DNA of 64,000 bases from an uncultured Lentisphaerota bacterium (GTDB lineage: Bacteria; Verrucomicrobiota; Kiritimatiellia; CAIQIC01): contig CAISWQ010000040.1 of NCBI GenBank assembly GCA_903889245.1, positions 20,796 through 84,795 on the forward strand, read 5' to 3'. This document shows, piece by piece, positions 27,560-36,102 of this stretch. The notes under the pieces were generated by a model, which was given only the letters and a program-made list of their open reading frames with translations, made no database searches and was not told the DNA's origin. The first letter of the stretch is position 1, and the number at the start of each line of letters is the position of its first letter. The translations under genes were made by a program, and so were the position numbers.

Positions 27560-28525
27560 CTACTCGCCGGCGACGATCTGGGCGAGGCGCTGGCGGTGCT
27601 CGGCGGGCGTCAGGTTGCCGCCCTCGATCGTCAGCCAGCCGCTGTGGCCGACCGCCTCCAGCGCGGCGCGCACCGCCGGCCAGTGGACGCTGCCATCGCG
27701 GATGTTGACGAATTTGCCGTCGCCGCCGGGCGCATCGTTGAGCTTGAAGTCCTTGGCGTGCAGCTTCACCAGCAACTTGCCGAGTGCGCGAATCCATTCT
27801 TCCGGCGGCGCGTACTTGACGTGGTTGCCGATGTCGAAGTAGGCGCGCAGCCATTTGCTCTGGAAGCTGCCGACGAAGTTCGCGAACAGGTCCGGCTTGA
27901 CCCAGAGGTTGTTCCAGACGTTCTCGTGCGCGAGGACGACGCCGGTTTTCTCGGCGATGGGGATCAGCTTCTCGAACGCCTTGCGCGAGGCGTCAATCGC
28001 CACGTTATGCGCCTTGATGTAGTCGGCGTAAGGTGCGTTGTCGCCGGCGACGCACTTCTGGACGCGGCCGGTCTTGGGATCGAACTCGAACTGGAACTCG
28101 CGCGGCTTGGGCAGTTTCATCGTGCCGCCGCCGATGCGGCACGGCACCACGAGCAGCGCGTCCGCGCCGTAGGCCTGCGAGACCTGTAACGCGTTGGTGA
28201 TGTTCGCGATACCCTCGTCGAACTTCTTCTCGTCGTTGAGCTGCGCCCAGCCGAACAGGACGCTGTGGATTTTCAGGCCCATTTTCTCGGCGAGGGCGCG
28301 CGCGGTGGAGGCCTGCTCCGGTGCGACCTTCCACGCGTTGCACTCCATGCCATCGTAGCCGGCGGCCTTCAGCTCGGTCAGGCTTTTCTCGTCGGGCAGC
28401 CCGCGGATGAGCGCGGTTTTCAGCGTCGTCGTGAATTTCGGCGCGGCGGTGGCGCGCCCGGCGTAGAGCGCGGCGGCGCCCGCCGCGGTGGTGGTCAGGA
28501 ACTGGCGTCGGTTCATGGTGTTCAT
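27560..28525 (-). CDS. Tat-exported sugar-phosphate-isomerase/epimerase-like TIM barrel
   Basis: The ATG at 28523-28525 has GGAG at the right distance and begins a twin-arginine signal (NRRQFLTTTAAGAAALYAG). The 321-residue product matches the xylose-isomerase-like TIM barrel (AP endonuclease 2) superfamily: ELKAAGYDGMECNAW, HENVWNNLWVKPD, AYFDIGNHVKYA with likely metal ligands His and Asp, and KLHAKDFKLNDAPGG. Related proteins act as hydroxypyruvate isomerases or sugar epimerases, and in these bacteria often pair with Gfo/Idh proteins. Here it starts ten bases after one, so the two probably work on the same sugar. Confidence 0.87.
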   Translation of the reverse strand: MNTMNRRQFLTTTAAGAAALYAGRATAAPKFTTTLKTALIRGLPDEKSLTELKAAGYDGMECNAWKVAPEQASTARALAEKMGLKIHSVLFGWAQLNDEKKFDEGIANITNALQVSQAYGADALLVVPCRIGGGTMKLPKPREFQFEFDPKTGRVQKCVAGDNAPYADYIKAHNVAIDASRKAFEKLIPIAEKTGVVLAHENVWNNLWVKPDLFANFVGSFQSKWLRAYFDIGNHVKYAPPEEWIRALGKLLVKLHAKDFKLNDAPGGDGKFVNIRDGSVHWPAVRAALEAVGHSGWLTIEGGNLTPAEHRQRLAQIVAGE

Positions 28526-28535
28526 GTTTTCTCCT

Positions 28536-29855
28536 TTATCCATTCAGCGCCCAGCCGTCACGGTAGGTTTTGCGGATGAACTGATCGGCGGCGGGGCAGT
28601 TGGTGGCCTTGAGGTTCGCGGCGTCCCATTGCAGCTTCTGGCCGGCGCGATAGGCGACCAGCGCGAGCAGGTTGTGCTCGATCAGTGCGCCAGAGTAGTC
28701 GAAGTTGCACAGCGTCGGGCTGCCGGTCTTGCAACCGTTGATCCATTCCTGGTGGTGGCCCACCGAGGGCGGGATCAGGTTCGCGTCCGTCGGCACGCGG
28801 TACTTGGTCATGTTGCTCTTCGGGACGAGGATGCGCAGGTCGTAGTCGGTGACCAGCGTGCCGCCATCGCCCTTGAAGATGTGGCCCTTGAACAGTTTTT
28901 CGCGGTCGAACGCGGCGTTGGGCATGCCGGGTTTCTTGCCGCCGTCATACCAATAGACTTTCACCGCCGGCCGCTTGTCGGTCGCGGGATGCTCCCACGT
29001 CGCGGTGAGCCATTCGGGGCACGTATCGGGATTGACCGGCGTGCCGGTCGCCTCGCACGAAGTCGGGAAGCGCAGGTCGAACGCCCAGTAGGCGAGGTCC
29101 AGCATGTGGCTGCCCATGTCGCCGATCTGGCCGCTGCCGAAATCCCAGAACGGATTCCACGCGAGGCAGCCGCCGATGTAGCCGGGATTGAAAGGATGTT
29201 CGCGGCTCGGCCCGAGCCAGAGGTCCCAGTTCAGATGCGCGGGCGCCGGCCCGGCCGCGGGCAGATAGGAACCGCCCTTCGGCGTGCGGCTGCACCACAC
29301 GCGCACCTCCTGCGGCGTGCCGATCGCGCCATCGCGCACCAGCTCGACCACGCGCCGGTAATTCTCGCTCGCGTGGATCTGCGTGCCCATCTGCGTCGCG
29401 ACCTTGCCCTTGTGCTTCAGGTAGGCCTCGCGCACGAGCCGCGCCTCGTGGACGGAATTGGCGAGCGGCTTCTCGCAATAGACGTGCAGCCCGCGGTTCA
29501 GCGCCCAGAGGTTGATGAACGCGTGCGTGTGGTCGGTGGTCGAACAGACGACCGCGTCGAGGCCCTTGTGGTCGAGGCACTGCCGCCAGTCCACGTAGGT
29601 CTTGGCGTTCGGATGTTTCTTGGCGGCGGCGGCGAGGTTGTTCGCGTTCACATCACAGAGCGCCACGATGTTCTCGCCGCTGACAGACGACAGATTGCCG
29701 CCGCCGCGGCCGCCGACGCCGATGACGGCGATGTTCAGCTTGTTGTTCGGCGACTGCCCGCGCGCCCGGCTGAACGGTAAAACCAGCAAGCCCGCCCCGA
29801 CCCCAACGCCCGCCCGCAGCAACGTCCGCCGACTGAACTGGCCCGCCTGCTTCAT
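28536..29855 (-). CDS. Tat-exported Gfo/Idh/MocA family oxidoreductase 3
   Basis: GGAG precedes the ATG at 29853-29855 and a Tat signal follows (FSRRTLLRAGVGVGAGLL). The 439-residue protein has the NAD(P)-binding loop IAVIGVGGRGGGNL and, near residue 127, VYCEKPLANS with the catalytic Lys. The C-terminal domain has the blocks WDFGSGQIGDMGSHMLDLAY and HHQEWINGCKTGSPTLCNFD common in planctomycete and verrucomicrobial family members. It should catalyse an NAD(P)-dependent sugar oxidation or epimerisation outside the cytoplasm. It forms a two-gene unit with the TIM-barrel gene. Confidence 0.9.
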   Translation of the reverse strand: MKQAGQFSRRTLLRAGVGVGAGLLVLPFSRARGQSPNNKLNIAVIGVGGRGGGNLSSVSGENIVALCDVNANNLAAAAKKHPNAKTYVDWRQCLDHKGLDAVVCSTTDHTHAFINLWALNRGLHVYCEKPLANSVHEARLVREAYLKHKGKVATQMGTQIHASENYRRVVELVRDGAIGTPQEVRVWCSRTPKGGSYLPAAGPAPAHLNWDLWLGPSREHPFNPGYIGGCLAWNPFWDFGSGQIGDMGSHMLDLAYWAFDLRFPTSCEATGTPVNPDTCPEWLTATWEHPATDKRPAVKVYWYDGGKKPGMPNAAFDREKLFKGHIFKGDGGTLVTDYDLRILVPKSNMTKYRVPTDANLIPPSVGHHQEWINGCKTGSPTLCNFDYSGALIEHNLLALVAYRAGQKLQWDAANLKATNCPAADQFIRKTYRDGWALNG

Positions 29856-29910
29856 GTCCGTTCTCCTGTGGTTTGCAAACCGACTGGAGGCTTCTAGCAC
29901 ACCCACCACA

Positions 29911-29963
29911 ATTTTTCCAAACATTGGAAATAGAAAGCCGAAGTTTTCCACGCCTTGGAAAGC
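29911..29963. repeat. Phased palindrome array E (2 units)
   Basis: Two degenerate units, CCAAACATTGG and CCACGCCTTGG within T and A runs, have centres at 29922 and 29953, 31 bp apart. The array lies between the Gfo/Idh start and the stop of the FAD oxidoreductase gene. Confidence 0.85.
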
Positions 29964-29970
29964 GGGTCTA

Positions 29971-31380
29971 TCAGAGACGGGCGCGCAGTTTTTCGAGCGC
30001 CAGCGCGGCATCGGCCCATGCGATTTCGTGCGGTGGCTTTTGGTTTTGCACCGCCAGCGCGGCGACCGCGCCAGCGGCCTCGCCCAGCGCCACGGCATCG
30101 CCGGTGACGCGGTAGCTGGCGTGCGCGATGAAATCGCCGCTGATGCAGCGGCCCGCCATGAGCAGGCCGTCCACGTCCTTCGCGAGCAGCGCGCGCAGCG
30201 GGATGTCGTAGGGCTTCATCTTGAAGCCGCCGTGCGAGATGGTTTCCTGCTTGTTGCCCTCCGGCGTCAGCGCGTGGATATCCACGCCGAACGTCGGGCG
30301 CGTGACGGCATCGGCGTGGCGCGCGCCGGCGAGGAGGTCGTCGCGCGTCACGGTGTAACGGCCGTGCAGCCGCCGGCCCTCGCGGATGCCGATCTGCTCG
30401 GCGCTGGCGACGACTTGCATCCCGGCCCACGGCCCGCCGAGCTGGCGCAACGCGGCGACGACGCGGGAGATTTCCGCGCGTGCCCGCACCGTCGCCGCCG
30501 AGAGTGCTGCGGCATCGGTTGCCTTGACGCCGTACTCGTGGTTGATCATCACCAGCACGAGATTGTCGCGGATGTGGAAGAGCGTCGGGTGGCCGTAGGA
30601 GGTCTCGATACCCGCGCGTTGCAGCTCGCGCTTGAACGCCTCCACCGCCGGGATATGGCGCTGCACGTCGCGGAAAAACGAAATGTATTCGGCGAGCGCG
30701 TGCGCGTCCCTGACCACCGCCACCGCGTTCATCGTCAGCGGCTGCGGCACGCCTTCGCCCGGCCGACCGGTATCCCAGCCGCAGCCCGCGTGCGCGCCGA
30801 GATCGCCATCGCCGGTTGCGTCAATGAAGACCGGCGCGGGCCACGCCTCGCGGCCGGATTTGGATTCGGTGATGACGGCCGTGAGTTGGCGGCCCGCGCG
30901 TTGCGCGGCGACGGCGCTGGTGAAGAGCTGCACCTTGACGCCCGCCTTGGCGCAGAGTTCCTCGAGCAGCAACTTCATCGCCTCCGGCTCATAGACGAAT
31001 TGGCTGGCGTGCTGGTGGCGGCGCGCGTCGCGCTTATCGAGTTCGGCCACCAGCTCGCGTGTGAAGCCGGGCTTGTTGAAGTCGAAAATCCACGTCAGCA
31101 GCCCGGCGGTCCAGACGCCGCCGAGGCAGCCGTGCACCTCGAACAGCCGCGTCCGCGCGCCGAGCCGCGACGCGGTGATCGCCGCCGCCGTACCGGCCGG
31201 CCCGCCGCCGCAGACGATCACATCGGCGGCGTCGCGCAGCGGAATCTCGCGCGCCGGTTCGCGGACCATGCCGGTCGGCGTCGCGGCTGCCGCCGCGCCG
31301 GCCGGCAACAGTGTGCCGGCGGCCGCGCCGCCGAGGAGTTGGCCGAAGAATTTCCGCCGCGAGGAATGTGGCTGTTGCAT
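29971..31380 (-). CDS. Tat-exported FAD-dependent oxidoreductase (FAD_oxidored family)
   Basis: The ATG at 31378-31380 starts a twin-arginine signal (SSRRKFFGQLLGGAAAG); the frame is open upstream only because it runs through palindromes. The 469-residue product has the dinucleotide-binding loop ADVIVCGGGPAGTAAAI near residue 50, then an acidic end of strand 2 (TRLFEVHGCLGG), and the later FAD block VFIDATGDGDLGAHAGC. The C-terminal region DIPLRALLAKDVDGLLMAGR matches the FAD-dependent oxidoreductase family found beside glycan genes. Substrate is unknown. It stands alone between two palindrome arrays. Confidence 0.87.
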   Translation of the reverse strand: MQQPHSSRRKFFGQLLGGAAAGTLLPAGAAAAATPTGMVREPAREIPLRDAADVIVCGGGPAGTAAAITASRLGARTRLFEVHGCLGGVWTAGLLTWIFDFNKPGFTRELVAELDKRDARRHQHASQFVYEPEAMKLLLEELCAKAGVKVQLFTSAVAAQRAGRQLTAVITESKSGREAWPAPVFIDATGDGDLGAHAGCGWDTGRPGEGVPQPLTMNAVAVVRDAHALAEYISFFRDVQRHIPAVEAFKRELQRAGIETSYGHPTLFHIRDNLVLVMINHEYGVKATDAAALSAATVRARAEISRVVAALRQLGGPWAGMQVVASAEQIGIREGRRLHGRYTVTRDDLLAGARHADAVTRPTFGVDIHALTPEGNKQETISHGGFKMKPYDIPLRALLAKDVDGLLMAGRCISGDFIAHASYRVTGDAVALGEAAGAVAALAVQNQKPPHEIAWADAALALEKLRARL

Positions 31381-31504
31381 GGCGCGGGAGCATACGCATT
31401 CGCCGTGACGAAGGCGATGCAGGAAGAAGGGTGGATGGCTGATGGTGGATGAGGGAGCAGCGAACATCGAAAGGGAGGGCGAGCGTACTCGCGAGCCGTA
31501 GCAG

Positions 31505-31588
31505 GTTTCCAAAGGTTGGAAACGGAAACTGGAAATTTTCCAAGGCTTGGGAAATTGGGCCGGAATTTTTCCGAGGCTTGAAAAATAA
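31505..31588. repeat. Phased palindrome array F (3 units)
   Basis: Units are centred at 31514, 31545 and 31576, exactly 31 bp apart each time. The cores are CCAAAGGTTGG, CCAAGGCTTGG and CCGAGGCTTGA; the last is the most decayed. The array lies upstream of the leftward FAD oxidoreductase gene and downstream of the ribosomal gene terminator. Confidence 0.9.
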
Positions 31589-31651
31589 CCGGCGGCGCAA
31601 CCCGGCAACAAAAACTGGACAGGCCGCAGCCCCGCCACACCGGGGAAAACA

Positions 31652-31681
31652 AAACGGGCGAGCCGGCAGGCTCGCCCGTTT
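31652..31681 (-). terminator. Rho-independent terminator of rplU-rpmA
   Basis: Read leftwards, AAACGGGCGAGCC and GGCTCGCCCGTTT form a 13-base-pair stem around a four-base loop and are followed by TTGTTTT. It lies 20 bases past the rpmA stop and is the cleanest intrinsic terminator in the window. Confidence 0.9.
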
Positions 31682-31700
31682 GCTTGGCGGTTGGCTTCGC

Positions 31701-31946
31701 TCAGGCCGTGGCGGCGCGGACGTTGACGCGCTTGCTGTCCTTGTCGAAGTAGACGACGCCGGGCGCGACCGCGAAAAGCGTGCAGTCCTTGCCCATGCGG
31801 ACGTTGGCACCGGGTACGAATTTGGTGCCGCGCTGGCGGACGATGATGCTGCCGGCGGTGACGGTCTCGCCGCCGTAGCACTTGACGCCGCGCCGTTGGC
31901 CGTTGCTGTCGCGGCCGTTTCTGGCTGAAGCTGATTTACCTGCCAT
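31701..31946 (-). CDS. rpmA: 50S ribosomal protein L27
   Basis: An 81-residue L27 with the conserved core [18 protein letters not shown] and [15 protein letters not shown]. The N-terminal arm, which reaches towards the peptidyl-transferase centre in well-studied ribosomes, reads MAGKSASAR and is about two residues shorter than in E. coli. GGAGG precedes the ATG. It is co-transcribed with rplU, 27 bases upstream. The usual downstream obg gene is absent; a terminator follows instead. Confidence 0.96.
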   Translation of the reverse strand: MAGKSASARNGRDSNGQRRGVKCYGGETVTAGSIIVRQRGTKFVPGANVRMGKDCTLFAVAPGVVYFDKDSKRVNVRAATA

Positions 31947-31973
31947 GGTGACTCCCTCCGAAACGTAGGCCGC

Positions 31974-32294
31974 TCAAGCGGCCTTGATTTCCTTGATGGT
32001 CAGGCGCGTGAGCGACTGACGGTGCCCGATCTTCTTGTGATAGCCTTTGCGGCGTTTCTTCTTGAAGGAGACAACCTTCTCGCCGCGGAACTGCTTGACG
32101 ATCTCCGCGATGACGCTGGCACCGGTGATGACCGGCGCGCCGACCTTGAGCGTCTGGCCGTCGGACACGGCGAGCACGCGGTCAAGGGTGAGGCCCGCCC
32201 CGGCTTCGCCGGCGAGCTTCTCGACGTCCAACTGGCTGTTCTGTTTGACCAGGTACTGCTTGCCCCCGGTCTCGACAACGGCATAGGCATCCAT
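31974..32294 (-). CDS. rplU: 50S ribosomal protein L21
   Basis: The ATG at 32292-32294 has GAGG six bases upstream and begins the conserved YAVVETGGKQYLVKQ block. The 106-residue product has the C-terminal KKKRRKGYHKKIGHRQSLTRLTI signature in near-standard form (a Lys/Arg-rich 23S rRNA-binding stretch). Length matches the family. It heads the two-gene rplU-rpmA operon. Confidence 0.96.
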   Translation of the reverse strand: MDAYAVVETGGKQYLVKQNSQLDVEKLAGEAGAGLTLDRVLAVSDGQTLKVGAPVITGASVIAEIVKQFRGEKVVSFKKKRRKGYHKKIGHRQSLTRLTIKEIKAA

Positions 32295-32313
32295 GACTGA
32301 CCTCGATTCCACG

Positions 32314-32345
32314 AAAAAGCCGGCCTAGAACCGTTCCCAGCCGGC
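32314..32345 (-). terminator. Probable rho-independent terminator after the glycosyltransferase gene
   Basis: Read leftwards, two GCCGGC boxes separated by about 15 bases can pair, extended by neighbouring T-A/G pairs, and the second box is followed by TTTTT. It lies between the GT4 stop (32381) and rplU start, so it should insulate rplU from the upstream unit; the rplU promoter must then be very close or within it. Confidence 0.6.
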
Positions 32346-32380
32346 GAGGGGCGAGAAAGTAGAGAAGCGCCGCCCGCTTG

Positions 32381-33499
32381 TCAAGCTCCCGCCAGACATT
32401 TTTCGAGGCTGGCGGCGAGGCCGGCGATGAAGTGCTGCGGGGCGAAGTGCTCCGCCTGGCGGCGGATGATCTCGCGCGGCCAGCGGCGCGCGGCGGCGGC
32501 CTGCACCGCCGCCACGAGCGCTGTCTCGGTTTGCTCGCGGAAGAAAACGGCGGTTTCGCCTTCCACTAGCGTTTCCAGCGCGCCGCCCTTGGCGAACGCG
32601 ACGACCGGCCGGCCGCAAGCGTGGGCTTCGAGCGGAACGATGCCAAAGTCCTCCTCGCCGGGGAAGACGAGGAGACGGCAGCGGCGGTAGAGCTCGCGCA
32701 GTTGTTCATCGCCCTGCCAGCCGAGGAACTCGATGGTGGGGCCGGCGATCTGTTTCAGCGCGGCGTAGTCGGTGCCCGTGCCGGCGATCTTCAGCTTCCG
32801 CCCGAGCTGCGAATAAACTTTCACGGCAAGATCCACGCGCTTGTAGGGTACGAGCGCCGAGACGATCAGGTCGAAGTCGTCCGGCTCTTCCACGCCGCCG
32901 GGCGTGAAAAAGTCCACGTCCACCGGCGGATAGACGACATCGGATTCGCGGCCGTAGAAGCGACGGATGCGGTCCTGCACGTGGCGGCTCAAGGTGACGA
33001 AGCGATCCACGCGCGCGGCGGTGGCGCGGTCCCAGCGGCGCAGCGTGGCCAGCACGGGCGCGGCGAGCGCGCGTTTGAGTGGGTTGCGGCCGAGGTATTC
33101 ATCGTGAAACAACCAGGCATAGCGCATGGGCGTGAAGCAGTAGCAGAGGTGCTTTGCGCCCGGCCGCACGCGCAGGCTTTTGGCGACGCAGTGGCTGGTG
33201 CTGATGAGCACGTCGGCCTCCGGCACGGGCAGGCCGGCGACGGCGGCGGGATAGAGCGGCAGGAACCAGCGGTAGCGGCGCGTGATGCCGGGCACGCGCT
33301 GGAGCCACGAGGTCTGGACCGGGTGCGCGTTGATCTCGGCGGAGATGCGCGCCGGGTCGTGGATCAGCGTGGTGAGCGGCGCGTGCGGGAAACCGCGGCA
33401 AAGCCATTCGAGTACGCGCTCGCCGCCGCGCATGCCGGTCAGCCAGTCGTGTGCGAGCGCGACGTCCAGCGAAGACCAAGATGGGGGGAAGGCGATCAT
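32381..33499 (-). CDS. GT4 family glycosyltransferase
   Basis: A 372-residue GT-B glycosyltransferase. The N-terminal block VALAHDWLTGMRGGERVLEW binds the acceptor side, and near residues 280-300 the donor signature reads EEDFGIVPLEAHACGRPVVA, with the E-x7-E arrangement of GT4 retaining enzymes. It would add a sugar from a nucleotide donor to a lipid-linked or surface polysaccharide. The ATG overlaps the stop of the GHMP kinase by ATGA, so the two are coupled. Acceptor and donor are unknown. Confidence 0.9.
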   Translation of the reverse strand: MIAFPPSWSSLDVALAHDWLTGMRGGERVLEWLCRGFPHAPLTTLIHDPARISAEINAHPVQTSWLQRVPGITRRYRWFLPLYPAAVAGLPVPEADVLISTSHCVAKSLRVRPGAKHLCYCFTPMRYAWLFHDEYLGRNPLKRALAAPVLATLRRWDRATAARVDRFVTLSRHVQDRIRRFYGRESDVVYPPVDVDFFTPGGVEEPDDFDLIVSALVPYKRVDLAVKVYSQLGRKLKIAGTGTDYAALKQIAGPTIEFLGWQGDEQLRELYRRCRLLVFPGEEDFGIVPLEAHACGRPVVAFAKGGALETLVEGETAVFFREQTETALVAAVQAAAARRWPREIIRRQAEHFAPQHFIAGLAASLEKCLAGA

Positions 33500-34482
33500 G
33501 AGGATTGGAGTAATGGATTCGGAGGGGTTAATCCTTGTTTTGCCTGTGTCTCATTTTCCAGTCGTACGCCGGTGGGCTCCACCTGAAGTTGATGGAGCGG
33601 ATAGGGCTTGAAGTTGCCGCGCGGGCGGCCGAGGGCTATGGCACAGTCGCCCAGGCCGGAGCCGGAAATTTTCGCGCCGCCCAGGCTGCCGGATGCGCGG
33701 CGCAGGCGCTGGCAGATGTCTTCCAGTTCGGGTGTGTTGACGCCGAGCGCCGTCTGCAAGCCATGATGGATATTCATCACCTCGCCGAGCGCACGCCATT
33801 GTTTCCGGCGCAGGAGCGGCCACGCGCGGGCCACGCAGTCATCCATCAGGTCGAAGATTTTCCCGAACAGTTGCGGCTGCCGGCGGCGGTGCTGCTCGAC
33901 CTGCGCGATTACCCCGGCCGTGGGTGTCTTATAGCCGCAATAGACGGCGGCCAGCGGCGGCGCGATGGCGAACGACCGGAAGGCCAGCGGTTCGGCGCGA
34001 TAACAGACGATGCCCCCGAGCAAGCTGGCGGCGGCATCGGTGCCGGAGCCGCGCCCCTGCACCTGGCGGATCACTGCGACGGCGTCGCGTAAAATCTTTT
34101 TGTTGGCGCGCGAAGTCCGGTTGAGTTCGGCCAACGCCCGGAGCAGGGCCACGGTCACCGCGGCCGAGGAACCGAAGCCGATCTCATGCGAAAACTCCGA
34201 CTGGATTTCGAGGTTGAGGCCGCCGCGCAGATGGGGGCGTTGCTGGAGCAAGGCCGCCGTGACAAAGGTGAAGGGCTGCTTGATCGCGAGCCGGTCCAGT
34301 GCTGTGTCCAGCCTGCCGAGTGCGGAGCGAATGCAGATCTTCCGGTCAGCACGCGGCGTCAGCCGCACGCGTATGCGGCGGTTGATCGCGGCGACGAGCG
34401 CGCGCCGGTCGTGCAGCACGGCGTGCTCGCCCATCAGCATCAGGCTGCCCGGCGCGGAGACGATGACTTCCCCCGATGACAT
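33496..34482 (-). CDS. GHMP-family small-molecule kinase, mevalonate-kinase-like
   Basis: The ATG at 34480-34482 is chosen because the family's first motif follows at once (APGSLMLMGEHAVLHDRRAL at about 10-29); the longer frame adds 38 unlike residues. The ATP-binding motif is IGFGSSAAV at 101-109 and the third motif is KISGSGLGDCAI. The first motif is worded like that of mevalonate kinases, but sugar-1-kinases share it. With a glycosyltransferase directly coupled downstream, a sugar kinase supplying a nucleotide-sugar pathway is equally plausible. The 328 residues fit the family. Confidence 0.82.
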   Translation of the reverse strand: MSSGEVIVSAPGSLMLMGEHAVLHDRRALVAAINRRIRVRLTPRADRKICIRSALGRLDTALDRLAIKQPFTFVTAALLQQRPHLRGGLNLEIQSEFSHEIGFGSSAAVTVALLRALAELNRTSRANKKILRDAVAVIRQVQGRGSGTDAAASLLGGIVCYRAEPLAFRSFAIAPPLAAVYCGYKTPTAGVIAQVEQHRRRQPQLFGKIFDLMDDCVARAWPLLRRKQWRALGEVMNIHHGLQTALGVNTPELEDICQRLRRASGSLGGAKISGSGLGDCAIALGRPRGNFKPYPLHQLQVEPTGVRLENETQAKQGLTPPNPLLQSS

Positions 34483-34581
34483 GGCCGGAAAGTAGCATCG
34501 CCCCCGCCGCGCTGACGATGAAAAATGTTTGTGAGCCCCCGCCGCTTGCGCTACAAACCGCGTGGCGAAGTTGGGAGCCCT

Positions 34582-35253
34582 ATGAAAATTTTTCAACTGC
34601 TGACCCTGCTGCTCCTGTTGCTGGTACTCGCGCTGGCGTGGGCCACGTGGGACATGCAGCGCCGCGAGGCCGCAGCGCCGGGCGTGGAGCTGGCTGCCGC
34701 CAGCACGACTCCGTCGCCGGCCGTTACTCCCATCGCATCACCGCCGGCCGGTGCGTCATCCAAGACCAACGCGGTGGTCGCGATTCCCCACGTGGTTTGC
34801 CCCACTTGCCAGGGCAAGAAGGAAATTCAGGTGGAGAAGGAAGTCATGTGCCGGGCGTGCGGGGGCGAGGGCTCGCTGCCCGGGGTTGGGGCTTCGCGCA
34901 CCGCCAGCGTCTGCAGTTCATGCCGGGGCAGCGGCAAGACCTTCAAGATGGTGGCGCAGGACTGCCCCACCTGCAAGCAGACGGGCCAACTCGCCAAGTC
35001 CGTAGCGGCCGAGTTCAAGGCCTGCCCCAAATGTCGGGGGGCCAAGTCGGTGATGGTGGACTCGCAAGCCGTCTGCCAGAACTGCCGCGGCTCCGGCAAG
35101 GTGGTCAGCGAGCTGACCAAAAAGACGACTGGCGCTTGTCCGTTTTGCAATGGCGCGGGCAAGTTGGAGCGGAAGGATAAACGCCAGTGCCCCGAGTGCC
35201 TGGGTGCGGGCGTGACGCATCAGCCGCCGCCCCCGCCGCCGCCGGGCACTTGA
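34582..35253 (+). CDS. Membrane-anchored DnaJ-type zinc-finger protein 1 (no J domain)
   Basis: From the ATG at 34582 the 223-residue protein starts with a hydrophobic segment (about 3-22, Leu-rich) that is an anchor or signal peptide. After a Pro/Ala/Ser linker come eight CXXC knuckles, most in the CXXCXGXG form of the DnaJ cysteine-rich domain: CPTCQGKK, CRACGGEG, CSSCRGSG, CPTCKQTG, CPKCRGAK, CQNCRGSG, CPFCNGAG and CPECLGAG. That is the count for two DnaJ zinc domains, or four zinc sites. There is no J domain or substrate-binding domain. It ends in a run of prolines. Function is unknown; holdase or thiol chemistry in the periplasm is a guess. A paralogue follows 54 bases later. Confidence 0.8.
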   Translation: MKIFQLLTLLLLLLVLALAWATWDMQRREAAAPGVELAAASTTPSPAVTPIASPPAGASSKTNAVVAIPHVVCPTCQGKKEIQVEKEVMCRACGGEGSLPGVGASRTASVCSSCRGSGKTFKMVAQDCPTCKQTGQLAKSVAAEFKACPKCRGAKSVMVDSQAVCQNCRGSGKVVSELTKKTTGACPFCNGAGKLERKDKRQCPECLGAGVTHQPPPPPPPGT

Positions 35254-35307
35254 TTCCTGCGGAGGCATGGCTATCTTCCGCTGGGCGACGAAATTTTGAG
35301 GAGCAAC

Positions 35308-36009
35308 ATGAAGACACACCTGTTTCTGATGGCCGCCGCCATAATGAGCCTCGGTGCCGCGTCCCAAGCGCGCGCCCAGGCCGTGCAGCATCTGCCGCCG
35401 CCGGTGATCACCGCGCCGAGGGCGGTGGTCAAGCCGCCCCCTGCGGTGGTCGCCACCAATGTTGCCAAACCCAAAGCCGTCTGGTGTCCCGCCTGCCGCG
35501 GCCGCAAGACGATTGGCGTCGAGGCCGAGGGCGCTTGCCGTAGTTGCAATGGCAGCGGCAAGACGGTTTCCGGCTTCACCAAGACCGAGACCCCCTGCAA
35601 TTTCTGCAAGGGCACCGGCAAGGTCATCAACCTTGTACAGCAACCCTGTCCGCTCTGTCAGGCCAAGGGTGTGTTGGAGACCGCCGTTTTTGAGCAGTTC
35701 ATCGGCTGTACCAATTGCACGGGCCAGAAAGTGCTCGTCATGGAGGTCTCGCTTACCTGCACCACCTGCAACGGGGCCGGCAAGATCGTCAAAACCACGA
35801 GCAGCGGGGGTTTCGGGAGCAGCGGTGGCTTTGGCGGCCGGGGCGGCAAAAGCAGTGTCGGCACCAGCGCCGCCCCCCAGGACCAACCGTGTTACTTCTG
35901 CAACTCCTCGGGCAAGGTGGATAAGCGCGTGCAGAAAACCTGCCCCACCTGCTATGGCGCGGGCGTCATGCCGCCGCCCCCGCCGCCGGCGGAACCCAAA
36001 ACCGAGTAA
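35308..36009 (+). CDS. Exported DnaJ-type zinc-finger protein 2 (no J domain)
   Basis: GAGGAG precedes the ATG at 35308. The 233-residue protein has a signal peptide (MKTHLFLMAAAIMSLGAA, ending ARAQA) and a Pro-rich linker, then eight CXXC knuckles: CPACRGRK, CRSCNGSG, CNFCKGTG, CPLCQAKG, CTNCTGQK, CTTCNGAG, CYFCNSSG and CPTCYGAG. A Gly/Ser-rich insert (GGFGSSGGFGGRGGKSS) separates knuckles six and seven. The order of knuckle types and the proline-run ending match the preceding gene, so the two are tandem duplicates. The second looks fully secreted rather than anchored. Confidence 0.8.
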   Translation: MKTHLFLMAAAIMSLGAASQARAQAVQHLPPPVITAPRAVVKPPPAVVATNVAKPKAVWCPACRGRKTIGVEAEGACRSCNGSGKTVSGFTKTETPCNFCKGTGKVINLVQQPCPLCQAKGVLETAVFEQFIGCTNCTGQKVLVMEVSLTCTTCNGAGKIVKTTSSGGFGSSGGFGGRGGKSSVGTSAAPQDQPCYFCNSSGKVDKRVQKTCPTCYGAGVMPPPPPPAEPKTE

Positions 36010-36015
36010 AGCGGA

Positions 36016-36090
36016 TTCCAAGGCTTGGAAAAATTCCCGACGTTTTTTCCAGGGTTTGGAATTTTTTGCGTGTCTATTTCCAAGGTTGGG
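36016..36090. repeat. Phased palindrome array G (3 units, convergent gene ends)
   Basis: Units are centred at 36023, 36054 and 36085, each 31 bp apart. This is the only array between two converging genes: it starts eight bases after the zinc-finger stop and ends 13 bases before the stop of the leftward gene. The third unit is degenerate on the right (CCAAGGTTGGGGG). Confidence 0.88.
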
Positions 36091-36102
36091 GGATGGGCCT
36101 GG

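Larger units (their letters stand above)
31381..31700. other. Intergenic region: motif, palindrome array F and the rpmA terminator
   Basis: This 320-base gap has no gene. At 31478-31497 is GGCGAGCGTACTCGCGAGCC, containing a GCGAG/CTCGC hairpin, of a type I loosely remember as dispersed in related genomes. Array F (31505-31588) and the rho-independent terminator of the ribosomal genes (31652-31681) follow. Confidence 0.6.

Noticed and set aside
33496..34482. Firm call of a mevalonate pathway from the GHMP kinase
   Set aside because: The motifs fit several GHMP kinases and no other mevalonate-pathway gene is nearby; the neighbour is a glycosyltransferase.
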